A stretch of 6,943 nt of DNA from Verrucomicrobiota bacterium (GTDB taxonomy: Bacteria; Verrucomicrobiota; Kiritimatiellia; Kiritimatiellales; Tichowtungiaceae): assembly GCA_030619095.1 (NCBI GenBank), contig JAUXCB010000077.1, positions 1-6,943 of the forward strand, read 5' to 3'. Numbering within the stretch: position 1 is the first letter of the stretch; each line of letters begins with the position of its first letter. Below the pieces are notes generated by a model, which was given only the letters and a program-made list of their open reading frames with translations, had not been told where the DNA came from and ran no database searches. Below, piece by piece: positions 1 to 6,601 of the stretch. The position numbers and the translations under genes are program-made.

Positions 1-548
1 AACGTTTCCTGAAAGAGCGGGGTGTACGGGATGTTCTGCAGGTTACACACCAAGAGAATATCGGGGTTTCGGTTTCCTATCCCCAGCCGGAGAAGATCGG
101 TGCGGATCGCTTGGCCAACGCTTGCGAAGCCACCGCAACCTGCGGCGCACCGGTGGTCGTCTGTGATTTCGGCACCGCGCTTACCTTTGATATTGTTACG
201 AAGACGGAGGGGTATGTTGGGGGAATTATCTGTCCCGGTCTACCGCTGATGTTCGACTATCTTGCTGAAAAAACAGCACTGCTTCCGCACATCAAGCCGG
301 TGAAAACATCGCGCGTGATCGGGAAGAGCACGGCAGAGGCGATGTGCATTGGTGCACGGATCGGGTACCGAGGCATGGTTCGCGAAATTCTTATCGACCT
401 CAAAAAAGAGCTGGGGAGAGGGATGAAAGTCTGCGCGACGGGCGGCTTCGCCAAGTGGGTGCTGGACGATTTTAACGGTTCCATTTTCATTGACCCCAAC
501 CTGACCCTTAAAGGCCTCGGTCGCATTGGTGAACTGAACCGACCGTAA
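1..548 (+). CDS. coaX: Type III pantothenate kinase, 3' part (5' end outside window)
   Basis: CoaX phosphorylates pantothenate with ATP in the cytoplasm, the first step of coenzyme A synthesis. The reading frame is open from position 3 to the TAA at 546-548 and gives 181 residues. The family is usually about 255 aa, so roughly the first 75-80 residues, with the N-terminal phosphate-binding motif, lie upstream of the window. Visible family motifs, in order (numbered from position 3): GADR at residues 33-36, the acetate/sugar-kinase-fold DFGTALT at 55-61, then GGIICPG, VIGKSTAEAM, CATGGFAKW, and the C-terminal DPNLTLKGLG block. It ends normally after GELNRP. TTG codons inside the frame can look like starts, but homology continues upstream of them. 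A 140-bp gap separates it from thrC, so they may or may not share a transcript. The family assignment is firm. Confidence 0.93.
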   Translation, partial: RFLKERGVRDVLQVTHQENIGVSVSYPQPEKIGADRLANACEATATCGAPVVVCDFGTALTFDIVTKTEGYVGGIICPGLPLMFDYLAEKTALLPHIKPVKTSRVIGKSTAEAMCIGARIGYRGMVREILIDLKKELGRGMKVCATGGFAKWVLDDFNGSIFIDPNLTLKGLGRIGELNRP

Positions 549-585
549 CCAATCATTTTGAAATCGAAATCTGCGCATCTCCGGT

Positions 586-591
586 TATACT
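586..591 (+). promoter_or_regulatory. Possible -10 element of a thrC-thrB promoter
   Basis: TATACT matches the sigma-70 -10 consensus at 5 of 6 positions and lies about 100 bp before thrC in the coaX-thrC gap. The nearest -35-like hexamer, TTGAAA at 558-563, is 22 bp away, which is longer than the usual 16-18. The hexamer at the ideal distance (563-568) is not -35-like. A transcript from this -10 would begin near 598-600, at an ATG. Weak evidence from pattern matching only. Confidence 0.22.
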
Positions 592-688
592 CTTCCTCTA
601 TGAAACGGATAGGGATACTCCGTTGCGGTTTACTGAGGAACCTCCTGTTTTCTATGAACGATTCTGGCTGGCGGAGAGAGAATATATT

Positions 689-2191
689 ATGAATTCCTTT
701 AAATTTGTGAGCACGCGCGGTGACACCCAAGGGGTCGACGCCCCGCAGGCCATCGTTCAGGGCCTTGCACCGGATAGTGGTTTGTTTGTGCCGGAATGGT
801 TTCCCTCCCTTGATTTCGACCTCGCCAAAATCCATCAATTGAGCTACTGCAATCTCGCCAAACAAATTCTTAAACAGTGGCTACCCGGCTACACCGCAGA
901 GGCCATCGACGCGGTGGTTTCCAATGGATATGGTTCAGGAACCTTCGACACCCCGGAACTGGCTCCCGTAAAGAGTTTTGGAACACGCCACTTTATCGAG
1001 TTGTTCCACGGCCCGACGCTGGCCTTCAAGGATCTAGCCCTTTCCTTGCTCCCCCACCTATTGGTGGAGGGGCGGCATCTGAAGGGAATCTCCAAAAACA
1101 CGGTCATCCTAACGGCGACATCCGGCGACACCGGATCGGCGGCATTGACGGGGTTTTCCGATGTTTCAGAAACCAAGATCATCGTCTTCTATCCGGATCG
1201 GGGGATCAGTCCGGTCCAGAAAAAACAGATGACCTGCCAGAATGGCGACAATATTTTTGTCTGCGCGGTGGACGGGACGTTTGACGATGCCCAAAACGCG
1301 GTGAAAGCCATTATTTCATCCCCTGCGATGAAGGCACATCTAGCGGAATTTAACGGCACCTTTTCCACGGCGAACTCCATGAATATCGGACGGCTTGTTC
1401 CGCAGATGGTCTACTATTTCTATGCCTACGGGCAATTGGTCCATCGCGGAGCGGTTGCGCCCGGCGCTCCGGTCAACATTGTGGTTCCGTCCGGAAACTT
1501 TGGAAATTGTCTCGCCGCGTGGTATGCCCGGGAAGCCGGCCTTCCGGTGAACCGATTCATTGTTGCATCCAATGCAAACTGTGGGTTATCGGATTTCTTT
1601 TCGACCGGCACCTACAACGTCAACCGCGATTTCCAGCAAACTTGTTCGCCCTCCATGGATATTCTGGTTTCTAGCAATTTGGAACGCCTCATCTATCACC
1701 TGAGTGGCAACGATGCCTCGCAGGTTTCGCGCTTAATGGAAGAGCTGAAAAACAACGGGCAATACAACGTTCCTCCCGAACTCAAAACCGCTCTGCAAAA
1801 CAATTTTTCCGGCGGATTCGCCGACGATACCGAATGCTGCCGGGAAATCGGTGACTACTATAAAGAAACCGGGTATGTTCTCGACCCGCACACCGCCGTT
1901 GCCTCGCGGGTGTTGAGCCGCTACCAAGAAAAGAGTGGTGACACGACTCCGGCATTAATCGCGGCAACGGCCAGCCCCTTCAAATTTACATCAACGGTTT
2001 TCCACGCCCTCTTCGACGATTGTTCCGAGACGTCGGATTTTGAATTGATCCATGAATTAAGTCGGCGGTGCGAGTTGGAGATTCCTCCTCAAATCGAGAA
2101 CATTGAAGCGTGGCACCCTTTGCACTCAGATCACTGTCACCCGTCCGATGTCGCCGAATATGTGCGCAACGCCATCACCTCAGGAGAATAA
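689..2191 (+). CDS. thrC: Threonine synthase
   Basis: PLP-dependent lyase that converts O-phospho-L-homoserine and water to L-threonine and phosphate, the last step of threonine synthesis; cytoplasmic. The product is 500 aa, at the long end for the family. It opens with the typical block FKFVSTRGDTQG followed by QGLAPDSGLFVPE (residues 25-36). The PLP lysine is K114 in LAFKDLAL. The phosphate-binding and substrate loops are TSGDTGSAAL (144-153) and PSGNFGN (267-273), and a C-terminal ATASPFKF (426-433) closes the fold. The frame extends upstream to a TTG at 623, but homology and a GGAG at 673-676, 12 nt upstream, favour the ATG at 689. The stop lies 5 bp before thrB and its last codons carry the thrB ribosome binding site, so the two genes are surely co-transcribed. 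The operon shows no homoserine dehydrogenase gene in this window. Confidence 0.96.
   Translation: MNSFKFVSTRGDTQGVDAPQAIVQGLAPDSGLFVPEWFPSLDFDLAKIHQLSYCNLAKQILKQWLPGYTAEAIDAVVSNGYGSGTFDTPELAPVKSFGTRHFIELFHGPTLAFKDLALSLLPHLLVEGRHLKGISKNTVILTATSGDTGSAALTGFSDVSETKIIVFYPDRGISPVQKKQMTCQNGDNIFVCAVDGTFDDAQNAVKAIISSPAMKAHLAEFNGTFSTANSMNIGRLVPQMVYYFYAYGQLVHRGAVAPGAPVNIVVPSGNFGNCLAAWYAREAGLPVNRFIVASNANCGLSDFFSTGTYNVNRDFQQTCSPSMDILVSSNLERLIYHLSGNDASQVSRLMEELKNNGQYNVPPELKTALQNNFSGGFADDTECCREIGDYYKETGYVLDPHTAVASRVLSRYQEKSGDTTPALIAATASPFKFTSTVFHALFDDCSETSDFELIHELSRRCELEIPPQIENIEAWHPLHSDHCHPSDVAEYVRNAITSGE
2182..2187 (+). promoter_or_regulatory. Ribosome binding site of thrB inside the end of thrC
   Basis: AGGAGA lies in the last codons of thrC (ending ...SGE) and ends 9 nt before the ATG at 2197. 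It fixes the thrB start and excludes the longer frame that opens at 2110. It also implies translational coupling between thrC and thrB. Confidence 0.85.
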
Positions 2192-2196
2192 TAACC

Positions 2197-3132
2197 ATGG
2201 TAACCATCAAAGTCCCCGCCACCTCGGCCAACATGGGCCCCGGATTCGACAATCTGGGCATTGCCTTAACCCTTTATAACACCTTCAGGGTCGAGGAGAT
2301 CGATGACGGTCTCCTCATCGAAGGCGGTCCGCCAGAATTTCAAAACTCCAATAACTTGGTCTATCGATCCATCCTGCGCTGTTTTAAAAAAATCGGTTAC
2401 AAACCCAAGGGCATCCACCTGAAAATCAACGTCGACATTCCGGTATGTAGCGGATTGGGCAGTAGCTCCAGCTGTGTGATTGGCGGGATCATGGCGGCCA
2501 ACGAGCTGGCCGGACAACCGTTGCGGAAAAAAGAACTCGTGAACCTCGCCACAGAAATCGAGGGTCATCCCGACAACGTCGCCCCGGCCCTTCTGGGCAA
2601 TATGGTCATTGCTGTCCAGGAAAATGGAGAGGTCTATTTCAACCGCCTGCAAGTTGCCACGGGTCTACGCTTTATCGCTCTCACTCCCGACTTTCCCCTT
2701 CCGACAGAACAGTCCCGCGCGGTTCTTCCTAAAACCATTCCATACGAAGATGCCGTTTTTAATATTGGCCGCACCGGACTCTTGATCTCCTCCCTCGTCA
2801 ATGGAGGGTTCCAAAATCTAAAAGTCGCCTGCCACGACCGCTTGCACCAGCCCTACCGCAAGCACCTCGTACATGAGTGGGATGCGGTTCTTGAGATTGC
2901 GCAGTCCATTTCTGCCGCTGCGGTCTATCTCAGCGGGGCAGGCCCCACCATCATGCTGATTCTCGAAGACAGCGACCACGATACCGTGCCCGAATTGAAA
3001 GAAAAGCTCTCTTCGCTAAAGCACCATTGGGCACTCCGCCAGCTACGCATTGAATGGCATGGGGCTCGTGTGCTACAGAATGACCCTCGCGCTGTTTTCC
3101 AATCTGACAAAGCCTCGCAGAGCCTCAAATAA
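2197..3132 (+). CDS. thrB: Homoserine kinase (GHMP kinase family)
   Basis: Phosphorylates L-homoserine with ATP to O-phosphohomoserine, the substrate of the ThrC encoded just upstream. The product is 311 aa, normal for the family (about 300-320). All three GHMP motifs are visible: PATSANMGPGFD (residues 7-18) at the N-terminus, the ATP-binding loop PVCSGLGSSSS (82-92), and the C-terminal LSGAGPTI (245-252). The homoserine-kinase EGHPDNVAPAL block (122-132) is also present. A same-frame ORF reaches upstream to 2110, but those residues overlap thrC and lack homology. The ATG at 2197 gives the canonical MVTIKVPATSANMG start and has a good ribosome binding site. The stop is 27 bp from the end of the convergent lipoprotein gene, and no clear intrinsic terminator is visible between them. 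Confidence 0.96.
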   Translation: MVTIKVPATSANMGPGFDNLGIALTLYNTFRVEEIDDGLLIEGGPPEFQNSNNLVYRSILRCFKKIGYKPKGIHLKINVDIPVCSGLGSSSSCVIGGIMAANELAGQPLRKKELVNLATEIEGHPDNVAPALLGNMVIAVQENGEVYFNRLQVATGLRFIALTPDFPLPTEQSRAVLPKTIPYEDAVFNIGRTGLLISSLVNGGFQNLKVACHDRLHQPYRKHLVHEWDAVLEIAQSISAAAVYLSGAGPTIMLILEDSDHDTVPELKEKLSSLKHHWALRQLRIEWHGARVLQNDPRAVFQSDKASQSLK

Positions 3133-3159
3133 ATGGTTAAACGAGTGCGTTGGAACCGA

Positions 3160-4704
3160 TTACCACCCGAGTTGTTTTCCGTCTTTGACCGTGAAGATTC
3201 GTTCCAGTTTTTTCGATCCGTTTTCTGCCATCCAGTACAGTCTGTTTTCGGGCAGGTTGTCGAAAGCGACCGGTTCGGTTGTCGCTGTGCGGGAGCCCAG
3301 TGATTCCCATTGACCGCTCCAGTAAAACATTTCGTATTGTTTGTCCGGCTCGACAACGATCTGAGGGATCTCGATCTCTGTATCGTCATCATCGGTCGCC
3401 GGTTTTAATGTCGTTATCTCGACCTGAATCGTCACGTCGGGGTCCGGCGTTCCGCTTAGCCATTCGACCTTGCCCTCCTGCGTCAAAATGAAGGGTGGGG
3501 CGGCCGGATGGATTTTTTTGTCCTGATAGTAAGCGGGCAGGTAGACAATGCCTCGGCCTAGATTCGGGAAGAGCGCTTTGCCGGAATCGATATCGCCTGA
3601 ACAGATGGGGGCCCAGTTGCCGCCGTTAAACACGCATAGGTATGCAAAAGAGACCTCGCCTGGGGTTTCCTCGATAAGCTCAACGGACACGTCGCTTGTT
3701 TCGAAGTACTGGTCTGTTACGTCGATAAAGTTCACTCCTGCTAACCAGTCAGGAATGGTCTCCTCCTTTTTCTTCCTGAGAGTGATCGCCTCTTTTTGAA
3801 TGGAGTATGTTTTTCTGTAAACCTTTGCGGCAATGTTTTCAATTTCAGCGTTGCCTCTGCCCTGACTGTCAAGGTGTGCATTCCAGGCGTGATTGTTGTC
3901 TCGGTTTGCCCAGGCAGGCGTGTAGTCGGATGCCACGGCGATCCCGTTGGCACGCATTGCATAACTGATCATGTTCGATATGTCTTCGCAGCGGCCTTTT
4001 CCGGCTTGCAGCATCTCGTCAAATCCCTGATCAGTTGGGTGCAGATAGTAGAGCGTATCAAACCGTACCCGGTCATGTGAGTCTTGGGAAAGAAGCTTCG
4101 ATGCCTCTTTCGCATTGGAAGGATCGTTCATTTTTTCGGGCAGACCCTGAAATCTTTCCATCAGTGCTTTTCGCCAGTTGTTAATCGGTTCATTGCCGCA
4201 TCGGTAGGGTAGTATGTGTTCGCAGAAGGCTTCAAATGACAGCGATTTTGCCCATCGGTTCTGTTTCCATGTCTCAAAGGCAAGGTCAATATTCTCGATA
4301 AGATATTCAGCCTTTATCACGGAAATATCCTCGATGAATTTTTTGTTTCGGTACTGCAATGCACCATGCGTTTGTTCTAGTTTGACAAATATTTCGATGG
4401 CTTGATCGTAGTTTTCGTAGTCGGTTGCCTCGAAAGGAACTTCCTCGCCTTTATCATTATAGAACACCGTTTCGGAGTATCCGTGGCCTCGCATGTTAGA
4501 AATAAGAAACTCAGCCGCCGCAAGTTTCTGTTCGTCACCGGAATCTTTGTAGTGCCTTAAAACCTTCTTCAGTTCGCTTTTGTTCGTTCCGGCAGATGCG
4601 ATTGCTTTTTTTGTATAATCATGCCGGCTTACGCATCCACTCGACGTGGTTAAAACGACGAGGAGAAGCAAGAATCTCTGAAAGCTGAAAACATTCTTAT
4701 ACAT
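3160..4704 (-). CDS. Transglutaminase-like domain protein, probable lipoprotein
   Basis: Product of 514 aa. The N-terminus has a basic/aromatic start, a hydrophobic stretch (about residues 11-18) and a cysteine at 24 (TTSSGC), as in a lipoprotein signal. Serine instead of Leu/Val/Ile at -3 makes the lipobox imperfect. After a mainly helical region come FCEHILPYR...NEPINNWR (about 160-178). A transglutaminase/protease-like core follows, with candidate nucleophile C239 (GKGRCEDISN), H272 (NNHAWNAH) and possible acid D279. The C-terminal third looks beta-rich and includes YEMFYWSGQWESLG (457-470) and a closing ERIFTVKDG. From memory, this architecture occurs in large secreted transglutaminase-like proteins of Bacteroidetes and related phyla. 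The substrate is unknown, and it may act as a peptidase or amidase on cell-wall or extracellular peptides. The ATG is supported by AAAGGG at 4712-4717, 7 nt upstream. It is probably its own transcription unit. Confidence 0.8.
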   Translation of the reverse strand: MYKNVFSFQRFLLLLVVLTTSSGCVSRHDYTKKAIASAGTNKSELKKVLRHYKDSGDEQKLAAAEFLISNMRGHGYSETVFYNDKGEEVPFEATDYENYDQAIEIFVKLEQTHGALQYRNKKFIEDISVIKAEYLIENIDLAFETWKQNRWAKSLSFEAFCEHILPYRCGNEPINNWRKALMERFQGLPEKMNDPSNAKEASKLLSQDSHDRVRFDTLYYLHPTDQGFDEMLQAGKGRCEDISNMISYAMRANGIAVASDYTPAWANRDNNHAWNAHLDSQGRGNAEIENIAAKVYRKTYSIQKEAITLRKKKEETIPDWLAGVNFIDVTDQYFETSDVSVELIEETPGEVSFAYLCVFNGGNWAPICSGDIDSGKALFPNLGRGIVYLPAYYQDKKIHPAAPPFILTQEGKVEWLSGTPDPDVTIQVEITTLKPATDDDDTEIEIPQIVVEPDKQYEMFYWSGQWESLGSRTATTEPVAFDNLPENRLYWMAENGSKKLERIFTVKDGKQLGW

Positions 4705-4792
4705 AGCGAAACCCTTTCTAAGGATACCTGCAAAATATTTAATAGTAAAATGGATGCCGTTCGGGACGGATACATTTCCCCATTAGATGCCA

Positions 4793-5737
4793 CTATTTTT
4801 TGAGCAAAAGCCAGATAAAGAAGGGGCCGCCGAGCAGAGCGGTAATCAGTCCCGCCGGCATTTCAACCGGTGCGATCAATGTGCGCGCCAGTCCGTCGCA
4901 GATTACCAGGAAGGCACCGCCGAAGAGGGCGGAGGCCGGCAATAGCCGCCGGTGATCGGCGCCGACCAGATGCCGGCAGATGTGCGGCACCATCAGCCCG
5001 ACAAACGCCACCGGCCCGCAAAAGGCGACCGCCGCGCCGGTCATCAGCGAGGCCGAAAGGAAAAGTAGTTTCTTTGTGCGGTTCACAGAGACGCCGCGTG
5101 CTGCCGCCAGCTCCTCTCCGGTCAAAAGCAGGTTCATCTCCCGCGTCAGCGGCGCGGCGATCGCCGCGCCGATCAACACGAAGACCGCCAGATTGACCGG
5201 AGTGGAAAAACCGACCACGGAGAAACCGCCCATCAGCCAGCGGATCATGCGGAAGGTTTCGCCCGGATCACTGAAATATTGCATCAGTAGAATCAGGCTG
5301 GAGAAGAACAGGTTCACCGCAATGCCGGCCAGCAGCAGGGTCGCGCTGGAAAAAGAGCTTTTAAGGCGGGTCAGTCCGTAGACCAGCGCAATGGCGCCGA
5401 GCGCGCCGAGGAATCCCGCGATGGAGCTGCCGGCAATTCCAAACAGAAGCATTGGTGCCCCGAAGCGCATCCAGAGGCTGGCTCCGAGTGCCGCGCCGCC
5501 GGAGACGCCGAGCGTGAAGGGGGTCGCCAGCGGGTTGCGGAAGAGCGCCTGAAAAATCATGCCGCTCGCCGCCAGCGCGGTGCCCGCGAGAAAGGCCGTC
5601 AGAACGCGCGGTATCCGAAGCTTCATCAGAATCTCGCCGCCCATGGGGTCGCGGAATATATCCGTTGTTCCAATCATTGGAAAAACGACCAGTACCGCGA
5701 GGCTCAGAAGCGTTAGAATTAAAAGTTTCAATTTCAT
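4793..5737 (-). CDS. FecCD/BtuC-type ABC importer permease
   Basis: Inner-membrane subunit of an ABC importer for iron-siderophore, heme or cobalamin; the substrate cannot be decided from this gene. The 314-aa product is slightly shorter than the usual 330-350, mainly at the N-terminus, but both ends look complete. It is strongly hydrophobic, with multiple membrane segments. Family blocks are RIPRVLTAFLAG (41-52), SGMIFQALFRNPLATP (58-73) with GVSGGAALGA (77-86), the cytoplasmic ATPase-contact loop GEELAAARGV (207-216), GPVAFVGLMVPHICR (241-255), and the C-terminal PAGLITALLGGPFFIWLL (294-311). The matching ATPase gene lies upstream on the same strand but is separated by an inserted GxxExxY gene. 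The ATG at 5735-5737 has no Shine-Dalgarno-like sequence before it, consistent with displacement by the insertion. No substrate-binding protein gene is in the window. It is G+C-rich relative to the inserted gene. Confidence 0.92.
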   Translation of the reverse strand: MKLKLLILTLLSLAVLVVFPMIGTTDIFRDPMGGEILMKLRIPRVLTAFLAGTALAASGMIFQALFRNPLATPFTLGVSGGAALGASLWMRFGAPMLLFGIAGSSIAGFLGALGAIALVYGLTRLKSSFSSATLLLAGIAVNLFFSSLILLMQYFSDPGETFRMIRWLMGGFSVVGFSTPVNLAVFVLIGAAIAAPLTREMNLLLTGEELAAARGVSVNRTKKLLFLSASLMTGAAVAFCGPVAFVGLMVPHICRHLVGADHRRLLPASALFGGAFLVICDGLARTLIAPVEMPAGLITALLGGPFFIWLLLKK

Positions 5738-5739
5738 GA

Positions 5740-5768
5740 TGATCAGAATAATTAAGGACAGAATGATT
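5740..5768 (+). repeat. Left inverted repeat of the GxxExxY element
   Basis: The core AATAATTAAGGACAGAAT (5747-5764) matches the reverse complement of 6577-6594 exactly. The match extends to 5740-5768 against 6573-6601, with mismatches only at 5741, 5746 and 5765 (G here, A in the partner). Read on the minus strand, this copy encodes the last residues (SFCP) and the stop codon of the GxxExxY protein and ends 2 nt before the permease ATG. Confidence 0.9.
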
Positions 5769-6570
5769 TTTTATTTTTCATAGAGAAAAACTGAACTTCG
5801 CTATTATTCAGATTGATCCAGTAAAGTGCATGGAGGCTTGTATTGTTAAGAAACCGTTGAAGATGATTCTTGTAAGTGCTTATACTTCTTTTAACGGAGG
5901 AGATGCAAAAGGTCTCGGTGGGAGAGAGAAGGGGTGCTTTTTGTGTGCCTAGAAGAGCACCGTCTTTTTTGATTTCAATGGGATGGATGATTTTTTCTGA
6001 ACCTCCAAAAAAGTGGCAGATAGCTTCATTGTAAAGAGCGGTATCTAGAAAAAGCCCCCAGTCTGAAAGTAGTTCAAGAATCGTATTTTTTAATTGGCAG
6101 GTAGTTTCAGATCCAGTTGCCCAATTTGCATCGCAGACAGAATAACTCTGTCTGTCTGCGAGGCTAAGGGTTGTAGATACAAATTCATGTTGAACGGACA
6201 TCGGGCGGAAATTGATAATTTTCCCATGCCGGATATTGTTAAGTAGAAGATAGTCAAGTGTCTGTATCCTGTGTTTAGAAACAATAGAGCTCGTGGCTTT
6301 GAGTTCATAGATAGCACCGTTCTCGAGAAGTAAGTCGATGAATAGATCCTTTTTGAAGGTCTTGTGTATCAGCCCGATTTTGACTTCCGCTTCCGCTACC
6401 AGTCCGTTCTTTCTGCATTTTTGTAGCAATTCATTTTGATAGATTTTTTCGTCGTAGAATCGGCCAAGCTGGTTGTGTGCATCAAATGCCCAGCGCATGA
6501 TCTGGAAATCCAACTCGTGAAACGCCTGTTCGGAGAGTGCTTTGATCGGTTGTTTCAACAGGATTGGCAT
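5752..6570 (-). CDS. GxxExxY protein with PD-(D/E)XK nuclease-like signature
   Basis: Product of 272 aa. Residues 27-121 match the GxxExxY family (as I recall, TIGR04256; related to the PDDEXK_3 nuclease-fold Pfam family): AHNQLGRFYDEKIYQNEL (31-48), DLFIDLLLENGAIYELKA (75-92), RIQTLDYLLL (101-110) and HGKIINFRP (115-123). The putative catalytic set is intact: E41, D79, E89-x-K91 and Q103. The first glycine of the motif is F38, though a glycine sits two positions earlier, so it is a variant. The remaining ~150 residues (FVSTTLSLADR, LSDWGLFLDTALYNEA, a GTQK segment, HLQRFLNNTSLHALYWINL) form a C-terminal half that I associate with long PVC/planctomycete versions but cannot assign to a domain. 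No signal or membrane segment is visible, so it is probably cytoplasmic. Biochemical function is unknown; DNA or RNA cleavage is a prediction. AAGGA at 6583-6587 lies 12 nt before the ATG, inside the right repeat. It sits in the transporter operon but has no obvious transport role. Confidence 0.85.
   Translation of the reverse strand: MPILLKQPIKALSEQAFHELDFQIMRWAFDAHNQLGRFYDEKIYQNELLQKCRKNGLVAEAEVKIGLIHKTFKKDLFIDLLLENGAIYELKATSSIVSKHRIQTLDYLLLNNIRHGKIINFRPMSVQHEFVSTTLSLADRQSYSVCDANWATGSETTCQLKNTILELLSDWGLFLDTALYNEAICHFFGGSEKIIHPIEIKKDGALLGTQKAPLLSPTETFCISSVKRSISTYKNHLQRFLNNTSLHALYWINLNNSEVQFFSMKNKKSFCP
6132..6160. repeat. Perfect 10-bp inverted repeat inside the GxxExxY gene
   Basis: CGCAGACAGA (6132-6141) and TCTGTCTGCG (6151-6160) are exact reverse complements around a 9-nt loop. 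The left arm and loop include GACAGAATAA (6136-6145), which also occurs in the element's right end repeat on the opposite strand; the left end repeat shares GACAGAAT. The hairpin lies in coding sequence for residues around ADRQSYSVCDA. Confidence 0.8.
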
Positions 6571-6572
6571 CG

Positions 6573-6601
6573 AATTATTCTGTCCTTAATTATTTTGATT
6601 A
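6573..6601 (-). repeat. Right inverted repeat of the GxxExxY element
   Basis: Inverted partner of 5740-5768. On the minus strand it encodes the last four residues (NQNN) and the TAA stop (6586-6588) of the ATPase gene. It also provides the AAGGA that serves the GxxExxY start at 6570. The ATPase C-terminus has therefore probably been rewritten by the insertion. Confidence 0.9.

Larger units (their letters stand above)
5740..6601 (-). mobile_element. Putative inverted-repeat-bounded element carrying a GxxExxY gene
   Basis: The block is bounded by 29-nt inverted repeats, 26/29 identical, and contains one gene (5752-6570) that fills nearly all of it. It separates the ATPase and permease genes of one ABC importer. 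It is AT-richer than its neighbours: a sampled 60-nt line within it (6301-6360) is 40% G+C, against 62% in the permease (5161-5220). There is no transposase gene and no convincing target-site duplication. The repeats are seen directly. That the block is mobile, or was inserted, is an inference from symmetry, composition and the split operon. Alternatives are a non-mobile intervening sequence, or a member of a dispersed repeat family that recruited the gene. Confidence 0.6.

Noticed and set aside
635..644. GAGGAACCTC palindrome upstream of thrC as an operator or anti-Shine-Dalgarno hairpin
   Set aside because: It is 10 bp with a 2-nt centre, has no second copy in the window, and a loop that small is unlikely to fold.
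1051..1075. C-rich/G-rich hairpin (CCCCCACC...GGTGGAGGGG) within thrC
   Set aside because: It is imperfect (8/10), inside well-conserved coding sequence, has no T-run and no regulatory position.
1120..1136. Inverted repeat ATCCGG/CCGGAT within thrC
   Set aside because: It falls in codons of the invariant TSGDTG loop and its flanks, so coding constraint explains it.
3133..3159. Bidirectional terminator between the convergent thrB and lipoprotein genes
   Set aside because: Only short GGTT/AACC pairing over a long loop is visible, with no G+C-rich stem or T-run.
4754..4775. CCGT/ACGG stem between the permease and lipoprotein genes as a terminator
   Set aside because: The stem is only 4 bp, extended by ATG/CAT across a bulge, with no proper U-tract after it. 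Too weak to list.
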